Below, piece by piece: positions 35,132-45,851 of a stretch of DNA of 56,790 nucleotides. The stretch comes from Limnohabitans sp. (GTDB lineage: Bacteria; Pseudomonadota; Gammaproteobacteria; Burkholderiales; Burkholderiaceae_C), in NCBI GenBank assembly GCA_009693505.1, contig SHXD01000013.1, positions 1-56,790 of the forward strand, read 5' to 3'. Position 1 is the stretch's first letter; each line of letters opens with the position of its first letter. The translations under genes were made by a program, and so were the position numbers. The notes below the pieces were generated by a model. That model searched no databases, was not told the DNA's origin, and saw nothing but the letters and a program-made list of their open reading frames with translations.

Positions 35132-35299
35132 ATGAACTTAAGATATATCTTCGCCGCTGTCGCCGTTGTCTTAATGCTGGGCTACCTCGCACCCATCGTC
35201 GTCAAACTGAAGGATGTTCCTTTGGGACTTGTGATCCTAGCCGGGCTGGGCATGATGGCGGTCGATATGTGGCAATCCCTCACAGGCAAAGAAGCTTAA
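35132..35299 (+). CDS. 55-residue two-helix membrane protein in the TRAP-amidase operon
   Basis: The ATG at 35132 opens 55 codons ending in TAA at 35297-35299. GGAG lies 7 bases upstream. The protein has a hydrophobic helix (about 5-24, ending at P-I-V-V-K-L-K-D) and a second one (about 30-47, L-G-L-V-I-L-A-G-L-G-M-M), with a short charged tail (T-G-K-E-A). It begins 31 bases after the amidase stop in the same direction, with matching base composition, so it is probably the last gene of the operon. I do not recognise the family. It might be an accessory subunit of the transporter, but nothing shows this directly. Confidence 0.7.
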   Translation: MNLRYIFAAVAVVLMLGYLAPIVVKLKDVPLGLVILAGLGMMAVDMWQSLTGKEA

Positions 35300-35326
35300 C
35301 AATCCGAACTGGCATTCGCCTAAAGG

Positions 35327-35472
35327 GTGATTGCCAGCGAACTCGCATTTGGCTCATCAGTGGTGCCAGGCCGGTTGAGACTGTATTGATCGATGTTCGA
35401 ACCGACGCTGAACGTGAGTGGGTCGGCTTTATTCCCGGCGCAATCGACCACAGCCGTCAATTCAAGCGCTAA
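35327..35472 (+). pseudogene. truncated, frameshifted rhodanese-domain remnant
   Basis: One frame from about 35327 reads I-A-S-E-L-A-F and the next frame continues W-L-I-S-G-A-R-P, then V-L-I-D-V-R-T-D-A-E-R-E-W-V-G-F-I-P-G-A, which matches the first third of rhodanese sulfurtransferases (consensus A-W-x-L-I followed by L-I-D-V-R-x-x-x-E). A frameshift near 35350 breaks it, and the frame then ends early (TAA at 35470-35472) before the catalytic Cys loop, so it cannot make an active enzyme. It follows the 55-residue protein gene by 27 bases and may be the decayed tail of the operon. Confidence 0.55.
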
Positions 35473-35521
35473 CTCAGCCCTTTGTAGTTACGCAATTTGC
35501 GTAAGCGCCTAGAGTTAACAA

Positions 35522-35800
35522 TCAATTAACGGGTCTGGTTAAAAGCACCAGGGCAACCAACACAATGCACACCAGTGCAACCACGTAAACGTAATTGCCA
35601 TAGGTAATAAAGCCGAACTTGCGCAGGGTGTGGCTCAAGTAGGTATTCAAGCAATGGGGGCAACGAACCGTGAACTTACGGGCTCGCTTGACACTGGGCC
35701 ACTCCAAGCTAATCAGCGACTTGGGAATCTCTAACAACGATTCACGCAGGATATGGCGCTGAGGTTCAAGTTCTTCGTTGCAGTGTGGGCAAGATTCCAT
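35522..35800 (-). CDS. small zinc-ribbon membrane protein, unknown function
   Basis: A 92-residue protein with two C-P-H-C knuckles (Cys4/Cys7 and Cys47/Cys50) that could bind one zinc ion, followed by a C-terminal hydrophobic helix (about 70-89). The tail after the helix is only a few residues (T-R-P-V-N). An AGGT lies about 8 bases before the ATG. It stands alone between the TRAP block and guaA; composition and the paired motifs favour a real gene. I do not recognise a named family. Confidence 0.7.
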   Translation of the reverse strand: MESCPHCNEELEPQRHILRESLLEIPKSLISLEWPSVKRARKFTVRCPHCLNTYLSHTLRKFGFITYGNYVYVVALVCIVLVALVLLTRPVN

Positions 35801-36053
35801 TCAGAGACCTAACAAAAAAACAAACTAAGGGCGTTGAGTGTTTATCGCCGTTTGAGCGTTCACACTCGCTGTGAAAAGAAAAGCGCAGGAAACGATTAGA
35901 CGTATTTAAAAATTATTTCGAGTAGTGTCGCTAGTGTGTAAGTTTATGTGTAACTTAAAACTCGCACAATCAATAAAATCAATGACTTAGTGATTTCTTA
36001 GATTGACACTTAAAAATAAAAGTCTTTACTGATCAATCACTTAAAAATTACTG
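35801..36053. other. AT-rich intergenic stretch between the zinc-ribbon gene and guaA
   Basis: 253 bases with strong A/T bias and no gene. The sequence ACTTAAAAAT occurs twice (about 36007 and 36041). No clear terminator for the guaA transcript was found, although the guaA message must end here or read into the - strand zinc-ribbon gene. Confidence 0.55.
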
Positions 36054-37667
36054 TCATTCCCACTCAATGGTGGCGGGCGGTTTGCTGCTGACGTCATAGG
36101 TTACTCGGTTGATACCACGAACCTCATTGATGATGCGACCCGAAACTTTCTTAAGCAAGGCATAAGGCAGCTCGGCCGAATCAGCGGTCATGAAGTCAGA
36201 TGTTTGTACAGCACGCAAAGCCACCACGTAATCGTAAGTGCGTCCATCGCCCATCACACCCACGCTTTTCACGGGTAAAAACACAGTGAAGGCTTGGCTG
36301 GTGAGGTCGTACCAAGATGTGCCTTTGTCGTCGGTGAAGTTGCGCAACTCTTCAATGAAAATGGCATCGGCCCGGCGAAGTAACTCGGCGTATTCTTTTT
36401 TAACTTCGCCCAATATACGCACACCCAAGCCCGGGCCTGGAAATGGATGGCGATAAACCATTTCGCGTGGCAACCCCAACGCCACACCCAATTCGCGCAC
36501 TTCGTCTTTGAACAGTTCACGCAAAGGCTCTAACAATTTCAAGCCCAATTGTTCAGGCAAACCGCCTACATTGTGGTGGCTCTTGATGGTCACAGCCTTC
36601 TTGCTTTTAGCGCCGCCCGACTCAATGACGTCGGGGTAAATGGTGCCTTGTGCTAGGAAGCTTGCACCTTTGTGCCCACCCGTACCCGCTTTCAATTTGG
36701 CGGCTTCGTCTTTGAACACATCGACAAACAAACCGCCTATGATCTTGCGTTTTTGCTCGGGTTCGCTCACGCCTGCCAACTTGCCTAAGAACAAATCGCT
36801 GGCATTGACGCGTATCACGCGTGCATGCAATTTGCCTTCAAACATTTCCATCACCATGTCACCTTCGTTCAGGCGCAGCAGTCCATGGTCCACAAACACA
36901 CAGGTGAGTTGATCGCCAATGGCGCGGTGAATCAAGGCTGCAGCCACGGATGAATCTACGCCACCCGACAAGCCCAAGATCACTTCTTCGTCGCCCACTT
37001 GTTCGCGAATCTTGGTAACGGCTTCTTCAATGTAGTCGCCCATGATCCAGTCAGGGCTGGCTTTGCAAATGTCCAAGACAAAGCGGTTGAGCAAGGCTTG
37101 GCCTTGAATGGTATGCGTTACCTCTGGGTGAAACTGAACCGCGTAAAAACGACGCGCTTCATCGGCCATGCCGGCAATGGGGCAAGCAGGCGTAGAGGCC
37201 ATGACTTTGAAACCTTGGGGTAACTGCGTTACTTTGTCGCCATGGCTCATCCAGACTTTGAGCATGCCGTGGCCTTCTGCTGTGGCAAAGTCTTCAATGT
37301 CTTTGAGCAATTCGGTGTGGCCATGCGCTTGCACTTCGGCATAACCAAATTCACGTGTGGTGCCTGCTTCCACTTTGCCGCCCAATTGCTCGGCCATTGT
37401 TTGCATGCCGTAGCAAATACCTAAAACAGGAACTCCCAATTCAAACACAGCATCGGGCGCACGATCGTCGACTTCATAAACACTGGCGTGTGAGCCCGAC
37501 AAAATAATGCCCTTCAGGCTTCCATCTTTGGCGTAATCACGCACCCAGTCGCTGCTCACATCGCACGGATGAACGTCACAAAACACATGGGCTTCACGAA
37601 CTCGGCGCGCAATGAGTTGCGTCACTTGTGAGCCAAAGTCGAGGATCAGAATTTTGGAATGCTGCAT
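36054..37667 (-). CDS. guaA: GMP synthase (glutamine-hydrolysing)
   Basis: A 537-residue enzyme that aminates XMP to GMP using glutamine and ATP. The glutaminase domain has Cys85 in G-I-C-Y-G-M, and His180/Glu182 in F-H-P-E-V; the synthetase domain starts with the ATP pyrophosphatase loop S-G-G-V-D-S (234-239); the C-terminus ([13 protein letters not shown], ending W-E) is standard. It lies 48 bases downstream of guaB, the usual operon for GMP synthesis. Confidence 0.98.
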   Translation of the reverse strand: MQHSKILILDFGSQVTQLIARRVREAHVFCDVHPCDVSSDWVRDYAKDGSLKGIILSGSHASVYEVDDRAPDAVFELGVPVLGICYGMQTMAEQLGGKVEAGTTREFGYAEVQAHGHTELLKDIEDFATAEGHGMLKVWMSHGDKVTQLPQGFKVMASTPACPIAGMADEARRFYAVQFHPEVTHTIQGQALLNRFVLDICKASPDWIMGDYIEEAVTKIREQVGDEEVILGLSGGVDSSVAAALIHRAIGDQLTCVFVDHGLLRLNEGDMVMEMFEGKLHARVIRVNASDLFLGKLAGVSEPEQKRKIIGGLFVDVFKDEAAKLKAGTGGHKGASFLAQGTIYPDVIESGGAKSKKAVTIKSHHNVGGLPEQLGLKLLEPLRELFKDEVRELGVALGLPREMVYRHPFPGPGLGVRILGEVKKEYAELLRRADAIFIEELRNFTDDKGTSWYDLTSQAFTVFLPVKSVGVMGDGRTYDYVVALRAVQTSDFMTADSAELPYALLKKVSGRIINEVRGINRVTYDVSSKPPATIEWE

Positions 37668-37715
37668 GGAACGTTCAGAATCAAAAAAATAGTTTCAAAA
37701 AAGCGATGCACTGAA

Positions 37716-39600
<1,885 letters not shown>

Positions 39601-39604
<4 letters not shown>

Positions 39605-40053
39605 GCTTTGTTGGCTCCGTAAACTTGTTCAGCGCGTTTGACAAAGGCATCTACCAAGCTGGCGGCTATTTTGTCAAATACGGGGCCCACCACAGCGGCC
39701 AAAGTGGCGCTCGCAAAACCATATTCAAGAGACAGGGTGATCTTGCAGGCTCGTTGGGTATTGTCACCCACGGGGTCAAAGGTCCAAGTGCCATCCAAAT
39801 TAGAAAAAGGCCCTTTGACCAATTTCATTCGGACCTCATGGTTTTCAACGTGCGTATTGTGAGTGACAAAAACTTGGCTGAAACCGGCCAAGCCGATTCC
39901 TACCTCGGCATCCATCTCAAGTTCGCTGAATTGCAGCACTTTGGAGTGACTGCACCAAGGCAAAAACTGGACGTATTGGTCAACATCCGTCACAAGACGG
40001 TACATTTCCTCTGGGGTGTACCAGATGAGAACAGATTTGAGGAGTTTCTTCAT
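39601..40053 (-). CDS. ratA: RatA/Coq10-like START-domain protein
   Basis: A 150-residue SRPBCC-fold protein (M-K-K-L-L-K-S-V at the start, V-D-Q-Y-V-Q-F-L-P-W-C, and E-Y-G-F-A-S-A-T-L). The family was named RatA for a claimed toxin activity toward ribosomes; the Coq10 homologues bind ubiquinone and support respiration. Which role applies here is open. The open frame begins at 40203 but overlaps smpB; the ATG at 40053 gives the family N-terminus and leaves an 88-base divergent promoter region. It ends overlapping rnfH. Confidence 0.92.
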
Positions 40054-40141
40054 ACAATAAGACTTATTCTGCAGATTGTAATTTCTCAGAGGCCCCTCTT
40101 GCAAATACAACAAACATAAGCACTTCGCAAATTCTCGCACC

Positions 40142-40633
40142 ATGGCTACGCCACCTCCCAAAAACAAAGGCCCTGGTAAATCTGGCCTCATCGCCGAAAA
40201 CAAAAAAGCCGCCTTTGACTACTTTTTTGAGGAACGGCATGAGTGCGGCATGGTGCTTGAAGGTTGGGAAGTAAAGGCTGTCAGGGAAGGCAAGGTTCAA
40301 CTGACAGATGGGTATGTGGTCATTCGCAACAAAGAGATGTACATCATCGGTTGTTTGATCAACCCCCTGAAAACCGCCTCAACGCATGTCAACCCGGAAG
40401 CAGCCCGAACCCGCAAGCTGCTTTTGAAGCGCGAGGAAATTGACCGCCTGACCAGCAAAGTCGAACAAAAGGGGTTTACGCTTGTTCCCATCAATCTTCA
40501 TTGGAAGACAGGCTTCATCAAGTGCGAAGTTGCTCTTGCAAAAGGCAAGGCTGAACACGATAAACGCGACACCATCAAGGATCGCGAAGGCAAGCGCGAA
40601 GTGGAGCGGGCCATGAAAAGCCGCAACCGCTAA
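40142..40633 (+). CDS. smpB: SsrA-binding protein SmpB
   Basis: A 163-residue RNA-binding protein that brings tmRNA to stalled ribosomes. Motifs include N-K-K-A-x-F-D-Y-F-F-E-E (about 20-31), [13 protein letters not shown], and the basic tail ([13 protein letters not shown]). The N-terminus ([11 protein letters not shown]) is flexible and typical. It is the only + strand gene between guaA and rimP, and is divergent from ratA, a widespread arrangement. Confidence 0.97.
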   Translation: MATPPPKNKGPGKSGLIAENKKAAFDYFFEERHECGMVLEGWEVKAVREGKVQLTDGYVVIRNKEMYIIGCLINPLKTASTHVNPEAARTRKLLLKREEIDRLTSKVEQKGFTLVPINLHWKTGFIKCEVALAKGKAEHDKRDTIKDREGKREVERAMKSRNR

Positions 40634-40640
40634 GCTGACT

Positions 40641-41756
40641 TCAGTTCAAATGGCGCAATGGATGCGTCTCTGGCGTCCAAGGACTTTCGAAAAAAACCAG
40701 CCATTCGTCTGGAACGACATCTGATAACTGCGCATGCGCCCAATTGGGGTGGTGGTCTTTGTCAATGGCCAATGCGCGAATGCCCTCCACCGTTTCACTC
40801 TTTTGGCGCAAGTGAAAACAATGGTGCACCATGTCGCGCTCCATGCGCAAATTGTCAGCCAAACCCATGGTACGCGCTTTGCGAATTTGGGCCAAGACCA
40901 CATGCACCATTAAGGGCGAAGCCTTATTGAGACTCTCAAGTGTTTGGTTGGCCCAAGGCGTATTTTCCTGCTCTAAGGCGAGGCTGATTTCAAAGGGACT
41001 AGACATTGCAAAGCACTTATCGATGGCCGCTTTGTCAGGAAATTGTGCAGGTTCAAACTTCGTAAATTGGCTTTGCACCCATCGCTCCACTGCCTCACTA
41101 CTTTCAAAGGGCGTGCTGAGCAATGTTTTCCATAAGAGCGGCAACCTCTGGGCCTCAATCAGGCCATCCGCAAGCCCTGCCAAGATGGCTTGATGACCAT
41201 TGATTTTTTGCCCAGTGAGTCCTAAGTATTCACCCAGATGACCAGGGCATCGGCTGAGAAAATAACCACCACCAACATCTGGAAACAAACCAATGTGAGT
41301 TTCAGGCATGGCCATCTGCGTTCTGTCTGTAACGACGCGAATACTGGCGCCCTGGCTGATGCCCATGCCACCGCCTACTACAACACCATCCATAAAAGCA
41401 ATGTAGGGTTTGGAGTAGGTGTGAATCAAATGGTTCAAAGCATATTCTTCTGTGAAGAAGTCACCTAAGCTGTCATCACCTGCCAAAGCAGCTTGGTGAA
41501 AAAACCGAATATCGCCACCAGCACAAAAATGTCCGAACGCTTCTTCTTTGCCCTGCCCCCGAACCAAGACAGCCAAGACCTGCGGGTTGTTCTGAAATTC
41601 CAACAAGGCATTGGTGAGCAAGCGCACCATGTCAAGCGAAAGCGCATTCAAGGCCTTGGGTCGATTCAAGGTAATGCAACCCACACGCCCCGACACTTCT
41701 TTCCTTACAAGGGCTTCAGGATTCATTGAAGGATTGATCACGTTCACATCAGACAT
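40641..41756 (-). CDS. enoyl-CoA hydratase/isomerase family protein, HIBYL-CoA hydrolase-like
   Basis: A 371-residue crotonase-fold protein of the 3-hydroxyisobutyryl-CoA hydrolase group, which acts in valine breakdown. Motifs: L-N-R-P-K-A-L-N-A-L-S near 29-39, F-C-A-G-G-D-I-R near 75-82, M-D-G-V-V-V-G-G-G-M-G near 120-130 and I-G-L-F-P-D-V-G-G-G-Y-F-L-S near 155-168. The C-terminal extension (to 371) is usual for the group rather than for short enoyl-CoA hydratases. The ATG at 41756 overlaps the stop of the EamA gene by 8 bases, so the two are coupled. It could also be a general enoyl-CoA hydratase. Confidence 0.88.
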   Translation of the reverse strand: MSDVNVINPSMNPEALVRKEVSGRVGCITLNRPKALNALSLDMVRLLTNALLEFQNNPQVLAVLVRGQGKEEAFGHFCAGGDIRFFHQAALAGDDSLGDFFTEEYALNHLIHTYSKPYIAFMDGVVVGGGMGISQGASIRVVTDRTQMAMPETHIGLFPDVGGGYFLSRCPGHLGEYLGLTGQKINGHQAILAGLADGLIEAQRLPLLWKTLLSTPFESSEAVERWVQSQFTKFEPAQFPDKAAIDKCFAMSSPFEISLALEQENTPWANQTLESLNKASPLMVHVVLAQIRKARTMGLADNLRMERDMVHHCFHLRQKSETVEGIRALAIDKDHHPNWAHAQLSDVVPDEWLVFFESPWTPETHPLRHLN

Positions 41757-42636
41757 TGCGTTGTCTCCATCCAAACCATTCATTGGCAAACAAGGCTGCA
41801 ATGACCAGGCTACCACCGATTAAAACACTGAGCTGGGGCTCTTCGTTGGCGCCCCACCAAGCCAATGCAATACCGAAAATAACTTCCAGCAATGCCAACA
41901 AAGAAACTTCAGGCGCCTTTAACACCCTTGCACAGATGACTGACAGCGTACACGGAATTGCCAATTGCACAATGCCCAACAAGGCCAGCAAACTGATGTC
42001 GTGTGCGTTGGCTTGTAAGGGCCAAGCCATTGGCAGAGTCAGGATGCAAGAGATGATGGCACCCAATAGAACCGATGGAACCAAATCAATGGAAACGCCC
42101 GATTTTTGACTCTGTTGAGTCAGATTCCATTGAGTGGCACCCGCCAAAGGAACACACAAGGCGATGCTCACACCCAAAAGAAAATTAGGATCACCCAATT
42201 GCAATTGACTTACAAACATCATGGCAATGCCCGCACCAGCAACACCAATGGCAATCCAAGTTCGAAGGGGCAAACGGTGAGCGGTAAACAGCCAGGCGCC
42301 TAAAGCTGTTAGCAGAGGCCCACAGGCAAGGGTAATCAAGACATTGGCAACGGCTGTCAGCGTCAAAGCCATCATGAAAGCAGTAAACATGATGCACCAG
42401 CATAAACCTGACAGCCAAAAATAGTGGCTGCGCCAAGGAAGCCGCGTCCATACACGCCACCCTTGCCAAGCAGTCAGAATGATGATCAGACCCAGCGCAG
42501 TGAACGAGCTTCTCCAGAAGGTGACTTCAAAGCCTCTGGCTTGATCAAGATGTCTAGAAATCACACCTGCAATGGACCACAAAGCGGTTACCAGCACCAT
42601 CAAGGCGACTGCATAACCGTGTTTGAGTTTCAGCAC
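41749..42636 (-). CDS. EamA/DMT-type transporter
   Basis: A 295-residue inner-membrane protein with about ten helices and the two EamA repeats; typical small exporter of metabolites or amino acids. L-W-S-I-A-G-V-I-S-R-H-L lies in the first repeat and L-E-V-I-F-G-I-A-L-A-W in the second. It overlaps the downstream HIBYL-CoA hydrolase-like gene by 8 bases and starts 36 bases after the typA stop. The transported compound is unknown. Confidence 0.9.
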   Translation of the reverse strand: MLKLKHGYAVALMVLVTALWSIAGVISRHLDQARGFEVTFWRSSFTALGLIIILTAWQGWRVWTRLPWRSHYFWLSGLCWCIMFTAFMMALTLTAVANVLITLACGPLLTALGAWLFTAHRLPLRTWIAIGVAGAGIAMMFVSQLQLGDPNFLLGVSIALCVPLAGATQWNLTQQSQKSGVSIDLVPSVLLGAIISCILTLPMAWPLQANAHDISLLALLGIVQLAIPCTLSVICARVLKAPEVSLLALLEVIFGIALAWWGANEEPQLSVLIGGSLVIAALFANEWFGWRQRNV

Positions 42637-42672
42637 TTGGGTGCTTCAAAGTCTTGCCGACTCGATCGCAAT

Positions 42673-44496
42673 TTAGGCGCGACCGGCGCGCTTGCGCTCG
42701 TGCTCTTTCAAGAAGCGCTTTCGCAAACGAACACTCTTAGGCGTAATTTCCACCAACTCGTCATCGTCAATGAATTCAACACCGTATTCAAGCGTGAGGT
42801 CAATTGGCGGTGTAATTTTGATGGCGTCTTCTTTGCCAGAAACACGGAAGTTGGTAAGCTGTTTGGTACGTGTTGCGTTGACCACCAAATCGTTGTCACG
42901 GCTGTGGATGCCCACAATCATGCCTTCGTACACAGGATCGTTGGCTTTGACAAACATGCGACCACGATCGTCCAATTTTCCCAACGCGTAGGTGAAAATT
43001 TCACCATCGTCCATGGAAATTAGAACGCCGTTTTTACGGCTGCCAATTTCACCCTTGTGCGCTTCATAGCTGTCAAAGATGTTGGAAATCAAACCAGAGC
43101 CACGCGTCAAGTTCAAGAACTCATTGGTAAAACCAATCAGACCACGCGCTGGAATACGGTATTCCAAACGAACACGACCGCGGCCATCGGGCTCCATGTT
43201 CACCAGTTCGCCTTTGCGCTCACCCAAGGCTTGCATCACGCCGCCTTGATGGGTTTCTTCGATATCTGCAGTGACCAATTCAATGGGTTCGTGACGCTCG
43301 CCATTGACATCGCGATAAACCACGCGTGGCTTGGAGACAGCCAATTCATAACCTTCACGGCGCATATTTTCAAGCAAGATGGTGAGGTGCAATTCACCAC
43401 GACCTGCCACGTCAAAGATACCTTCTTCGTCAGTTTCTTTCACGCGCAAAGCCACGTTGTGTTGCAGTTCTTTTTGCAAACGGTCCCAAATTTGACGACT
43501 GGTGACGTACTTGCCTTCGCGTCCAGCCAAGGGGCTGGTGTTCACGCAGAAGTTCATGGTCAAAGTGGGCTCGTCAATATTGAGCATGGGCAATGGCGCA
43601 GGATTAATTGGGTCTGTGACTGTGATACCAATGTTCAAATCGGCAATGCCGTTGATGAGCACAATGTCGCCAGGACCGGCCTCGGTCACTTGAACGCGAT
43701 CGAGTCCGCGAAAAGTCAAAACTTGGTTAACACGACCCTTAATGGCAGTGCCGTCAGGGCCTTCCATCATCAATACATCCATCATGGGCTTGATGGTGCC
43801 TTGGCTAATACGACCTACACCAATACGACCTACAAATGTAGAGAAATCGAGCGCTGAAATTTGCAGTTGCAGCGGTGCTTCTGGGTCACCTGCTTGCGGT
43901 GGCACATGCTTCAATACGGTGTTGAAAAGCGCCGACATATCGGGGCCCCACTGCTCACCAGGTGCGCCCTCTGTCAAGGAAGTCCAGCCATTGATGCCAG
44001 AGGCATAAACCACTGGGAAATCGAGCTGTTCGTCCGTAGCGCCCAATTTATCAAACAAGTCGAAGGCCTGATTCACCACTTTGTCGGGATTGGCACCAGG
44101 CTTGTCCACTTTATTGACAACAACGATAGGCTTGAGACCCAAAGCCAAAGCTTTCTTGGTCACAAAACGTGTTTGGGGCATAGGGCCCTCTTGCGCGTCA
44201 ATGAGCAAAACCACACCGTCCACCATGGACAAGGCGCGTTCCACTTCGCCACCAAAGTCGGCGTGGCCTGGGGTGTCAACGATGTTGATGTGGGTGCCCT
44301 CCCAACTGACGGCGCAGTTCTTGGCCAAAATGGTAATACCGCGTTCACGTTCAATGGCGTTGTTGTCCATGACGGAGTCAACGATTTTTTCGTGAATGGC
44401 AAATGTACCGGACTGACGCAGTAACTGGTCAACCATGGTTGTTTTACCATGGTCAACGTGGGCGATGATGGCAATGTTGCGAATTTGTTTTGTCAT
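42673..44496 (-). CDS. typA: translational GTPase TypA/BipA
   Basis: A 607-residue ribosome-binding GTPase. G1 motif A-H-V-D-H-G-K-T (12-19), D-T-P-G-H (G3), N-K-V-D (G4), and the C-terminal BipA domains ending in a basic tail ([12 protein letters not shown]). TypA aids ribosome biogenesis and growth in cold or stress. It overlaps truB by four bases (ATG inside the truB stop region at 44493-44496). The length is typical. Confidence 0.97.
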   Translation of the reverse strand: MTKQIRNIAIIAHVDHGKTTMVDQLLRQSGTFAIHEKIVDSVMDNNAIERERGITILAKNCAVSWEGTHINIVDTPGHADFGGEVERALSMVDGVVLLIDAQEGPMPQTRFVTKKALALGLKPIVVVNKVDKPGANPDKVVNQAFDLFDKLGATDEQLDFPVVYASGINGWTSLTEGAPGEQWGPDMSALFNTVLKHVPPQAGDPEAPLQLQISALDFSTFVGRIGVGRISQGTIKPMMDVLMMEGPDGTAIKGRVNQVLTFRGLDRVQVTEAGPGDIVLINGIADLNIGITVTDPINPAPLPMLNIDEPTLTMNFCVNTSPLAGREGKYVTSRQIWDRLQKELQHNVALRVKETDEEGIFDVAGRGELHLTILLENMRREGYELAVSKPRVVYRDVNGERHEPIELVTADIEETHQGGVMQALGERKGELVNMEPDGRGRVRLEYRIPARGLIGFTNEFLNLTRGSGLISNIFDSYEAHKGEIGSRKNGVLISMDDGEIFTYALGKLDDRGRMFVKANDPVYEGMIVGIHSRDNDLVVNATRTKQLTNFRVSGKEDAIKITPPIDLTLEYGVEFIDDDELVEITPKSVRLRKRFLKEHERKRAGRA

Positions 44497-45446
44497 GCTA
44501 AGGTCTTCTCCAAAATAGATTGAATTTCTAGGGGGCTTAACAAGCGCCCCGGAATGAGTTCACCGGCCTTCACGTGTGCAGAGCCCAAAAGCGCGCGTGG
44601 TGATTCGCCGTACACAGCGACATGCAGGTTGTCGGGCCAATCGCCACGACGGCGCACGCCGCTTAAGAATCTGCCCGCATCATCAGGGGGCAAGGTGACA
44701 GGGGTATGACCGTCGAGCAAGGCATCGACAGGCAACAATTGTATTTCGCGCTCTGCCTCAGTCAGAGCTTCTAACTCTTGAAGGCTGACGCATTGCTTGG
44801 CCATAAAGGGGCCAGTTTGAACACGCCGCAAAGCACTTAAGTGCGCGCAGGTGCCAAGAGCGATGGCGATGTCTTCACCCAAAGTTCGGATGTAGGTGCC
44901 TTTGCTACAAGTGACTGTGATTTTCAGACGACGTTGCTTGTTTTCAAGTGCAAGTTCTTCTAAAGCCAAGGCATGAATGACGATATGTCTTGTTTCCCGT
45001 TCGACTTCAATGCCGGCACGGGCATAGTCGTACAAGGCTTTACCGTCTTTTTTCAAGGCGCTGTACATGGGGGGAATTTGTTCTAGCGACCCAGTGAATT
45101 GAGTTTGAACTTCTTGCAATTGAGCAGACGTAAAGCTCACGGCCTTTTCTGCAATGACGTCACCTTCCAAATCACCCGTGCTGGTTTGGACACCCAAAAC
45201 AGCAATGGCTTCGTAGATTTTGTCAGCGTCTAAATGCAACTGACTGAATTTGGTGGCAGCCCCAAAGCACAAAGGCAATACGCCTGTGGCCAACGGATCC
45301 AAAGTGCCCGTGTGCCCTGCCTTCTCGGCGCGCAAAAGCCACTTTGCTTTTTGCAAAGCATCGTTACTCGACAAGCCATATGGTTTGTCTAACAACAGCA
45401 CCCCATGCACAGGGCGCCGCTGCACCCTGGTGCGTGGCGCGTTCAT
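44493..45446 (-). CDS. truB: tRNA pseudouridine synthase B
   Basis: A 317-residue enzyme that forms pseudouridine at position 55 of tRNA. Catalytic Asp50 sits in G-T-L-D-P-L-A-T-G, after H-G-V-L-L-L-D-K-P-Y-G near 14-24. A C-terminal PUA-like region follows (to 317). It starts 1 base after the rbfA stop and its stop overlaps typA, so it is inside the infB-rbfA-truB-typA transcript. Confidence 0.97.
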   Translation of the reverse strand: MNAPRTRVQRRPVHGVLLLDKPYGLSSNDALQKAKWLLRAEKAGHTGTLDPLATGVLPLCFGAATKFSQLHLDADKIYEAIAVLGVQTSTGDLEGDVIAEKAVSFTSAQLQEVQTQFTGSLEQIPPMYSALKKDGKALYDYARAGIEVERETRHIVIHALALEELALENKQRRLKITVTCSKGTYIRTLGEDIAIALGTCAHLSALRRVQTGPFMAKQCVSLQELEALTEAEREIQLLPVDALLDGHTPVTLPPDDAGRFLSGVRRRGDWPDNLHVAVYGESPRALLGSAHVKAGELIPGRLLSPLEIQSILEKTLA

Positions 45447-45447
45447 G

Positions 45448-45822
45448 TTAGACCTCGTCTTTGGAACGTGAAGCCACAGCCTTGGAGATCAAGGCATTCA
45501 TGTCGGATGCGCGTTCGGTGGTGCGATCAAATATGAAATGGAGCGTGGGAACAGTGTGAATTTGCAAACGCTTGAACAAGCCATTTCGCAGAAAACCAGC
45601 AGCAGCATTTAAGCCTTCAGTGGCTTCCTCTGGCTTGCCAGTAATAAGGCTGAAAAAAACCTTGGCATGAGCGTAATCGGGAGTGACCTCGACTGCATTC
45701 AAAGTGACCATGCCCACACGGGGATCTTTGAGCTCGCGCGCAATCAGCTCCGACAGATCCCTTTGGATCTGGTCGGCCACGCGGAATCCGCGATGCGCTA
45801 AGCTAGTAGGTTTGCGAGCCAT
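45448..45822 (-). CDS. rbfA: ribosome-binding factor A
   Basis: A 124-residue KH-fold protein that helps mature the small ribosomal subunit. [14 protein letters not shown] (about 15-28), [17 protein letters not shown] and the terminal R-T-T-E-R-A-S-D-M are family features. The open frame extends to 46080 but the upstream part overlaps infB; the ATG at 45822 gives the normal protein and leaves 29 bases after infB. Confidence 0.95.
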   Translation of the reverse strand: MARKPTSLAHRGFRVADQIQRDLSELIARELKDPRVGMVTLNAVEVTPDYAHAKVFFSLITGKPEEATEGLNAAAGFLRNGLFKRLQIHTVPTLHFIFDRTTERASDMNALISKAVASRSKDEV

Positions 45823-45851
45823 GGTGACTAAATTTGAACGAACTGAAAAAA

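Noticed and set aside
30052-36072. Short shared sequence CCACTCAAT at both flanks of the TRAP block (about 30054 and 36059) as possible insertion repeats.
   Set aside because: Nine bases is within chance, one copy lies inside guaA coding sequence, and no longer repeat surrounds it.
40054-40141. Promoter elements for ratA and smpB in the divergent gap.
   Set aside because: No hexamer pair with proper spacing could be defended on either strand, although promoters must be present.
42424-43857. Long + strand open frames over the EamA and typA genes (42424-43023 and 43057-43857).
   Set aside because: Both lie antisense to well-defined genes and their translations show no recognisable features.
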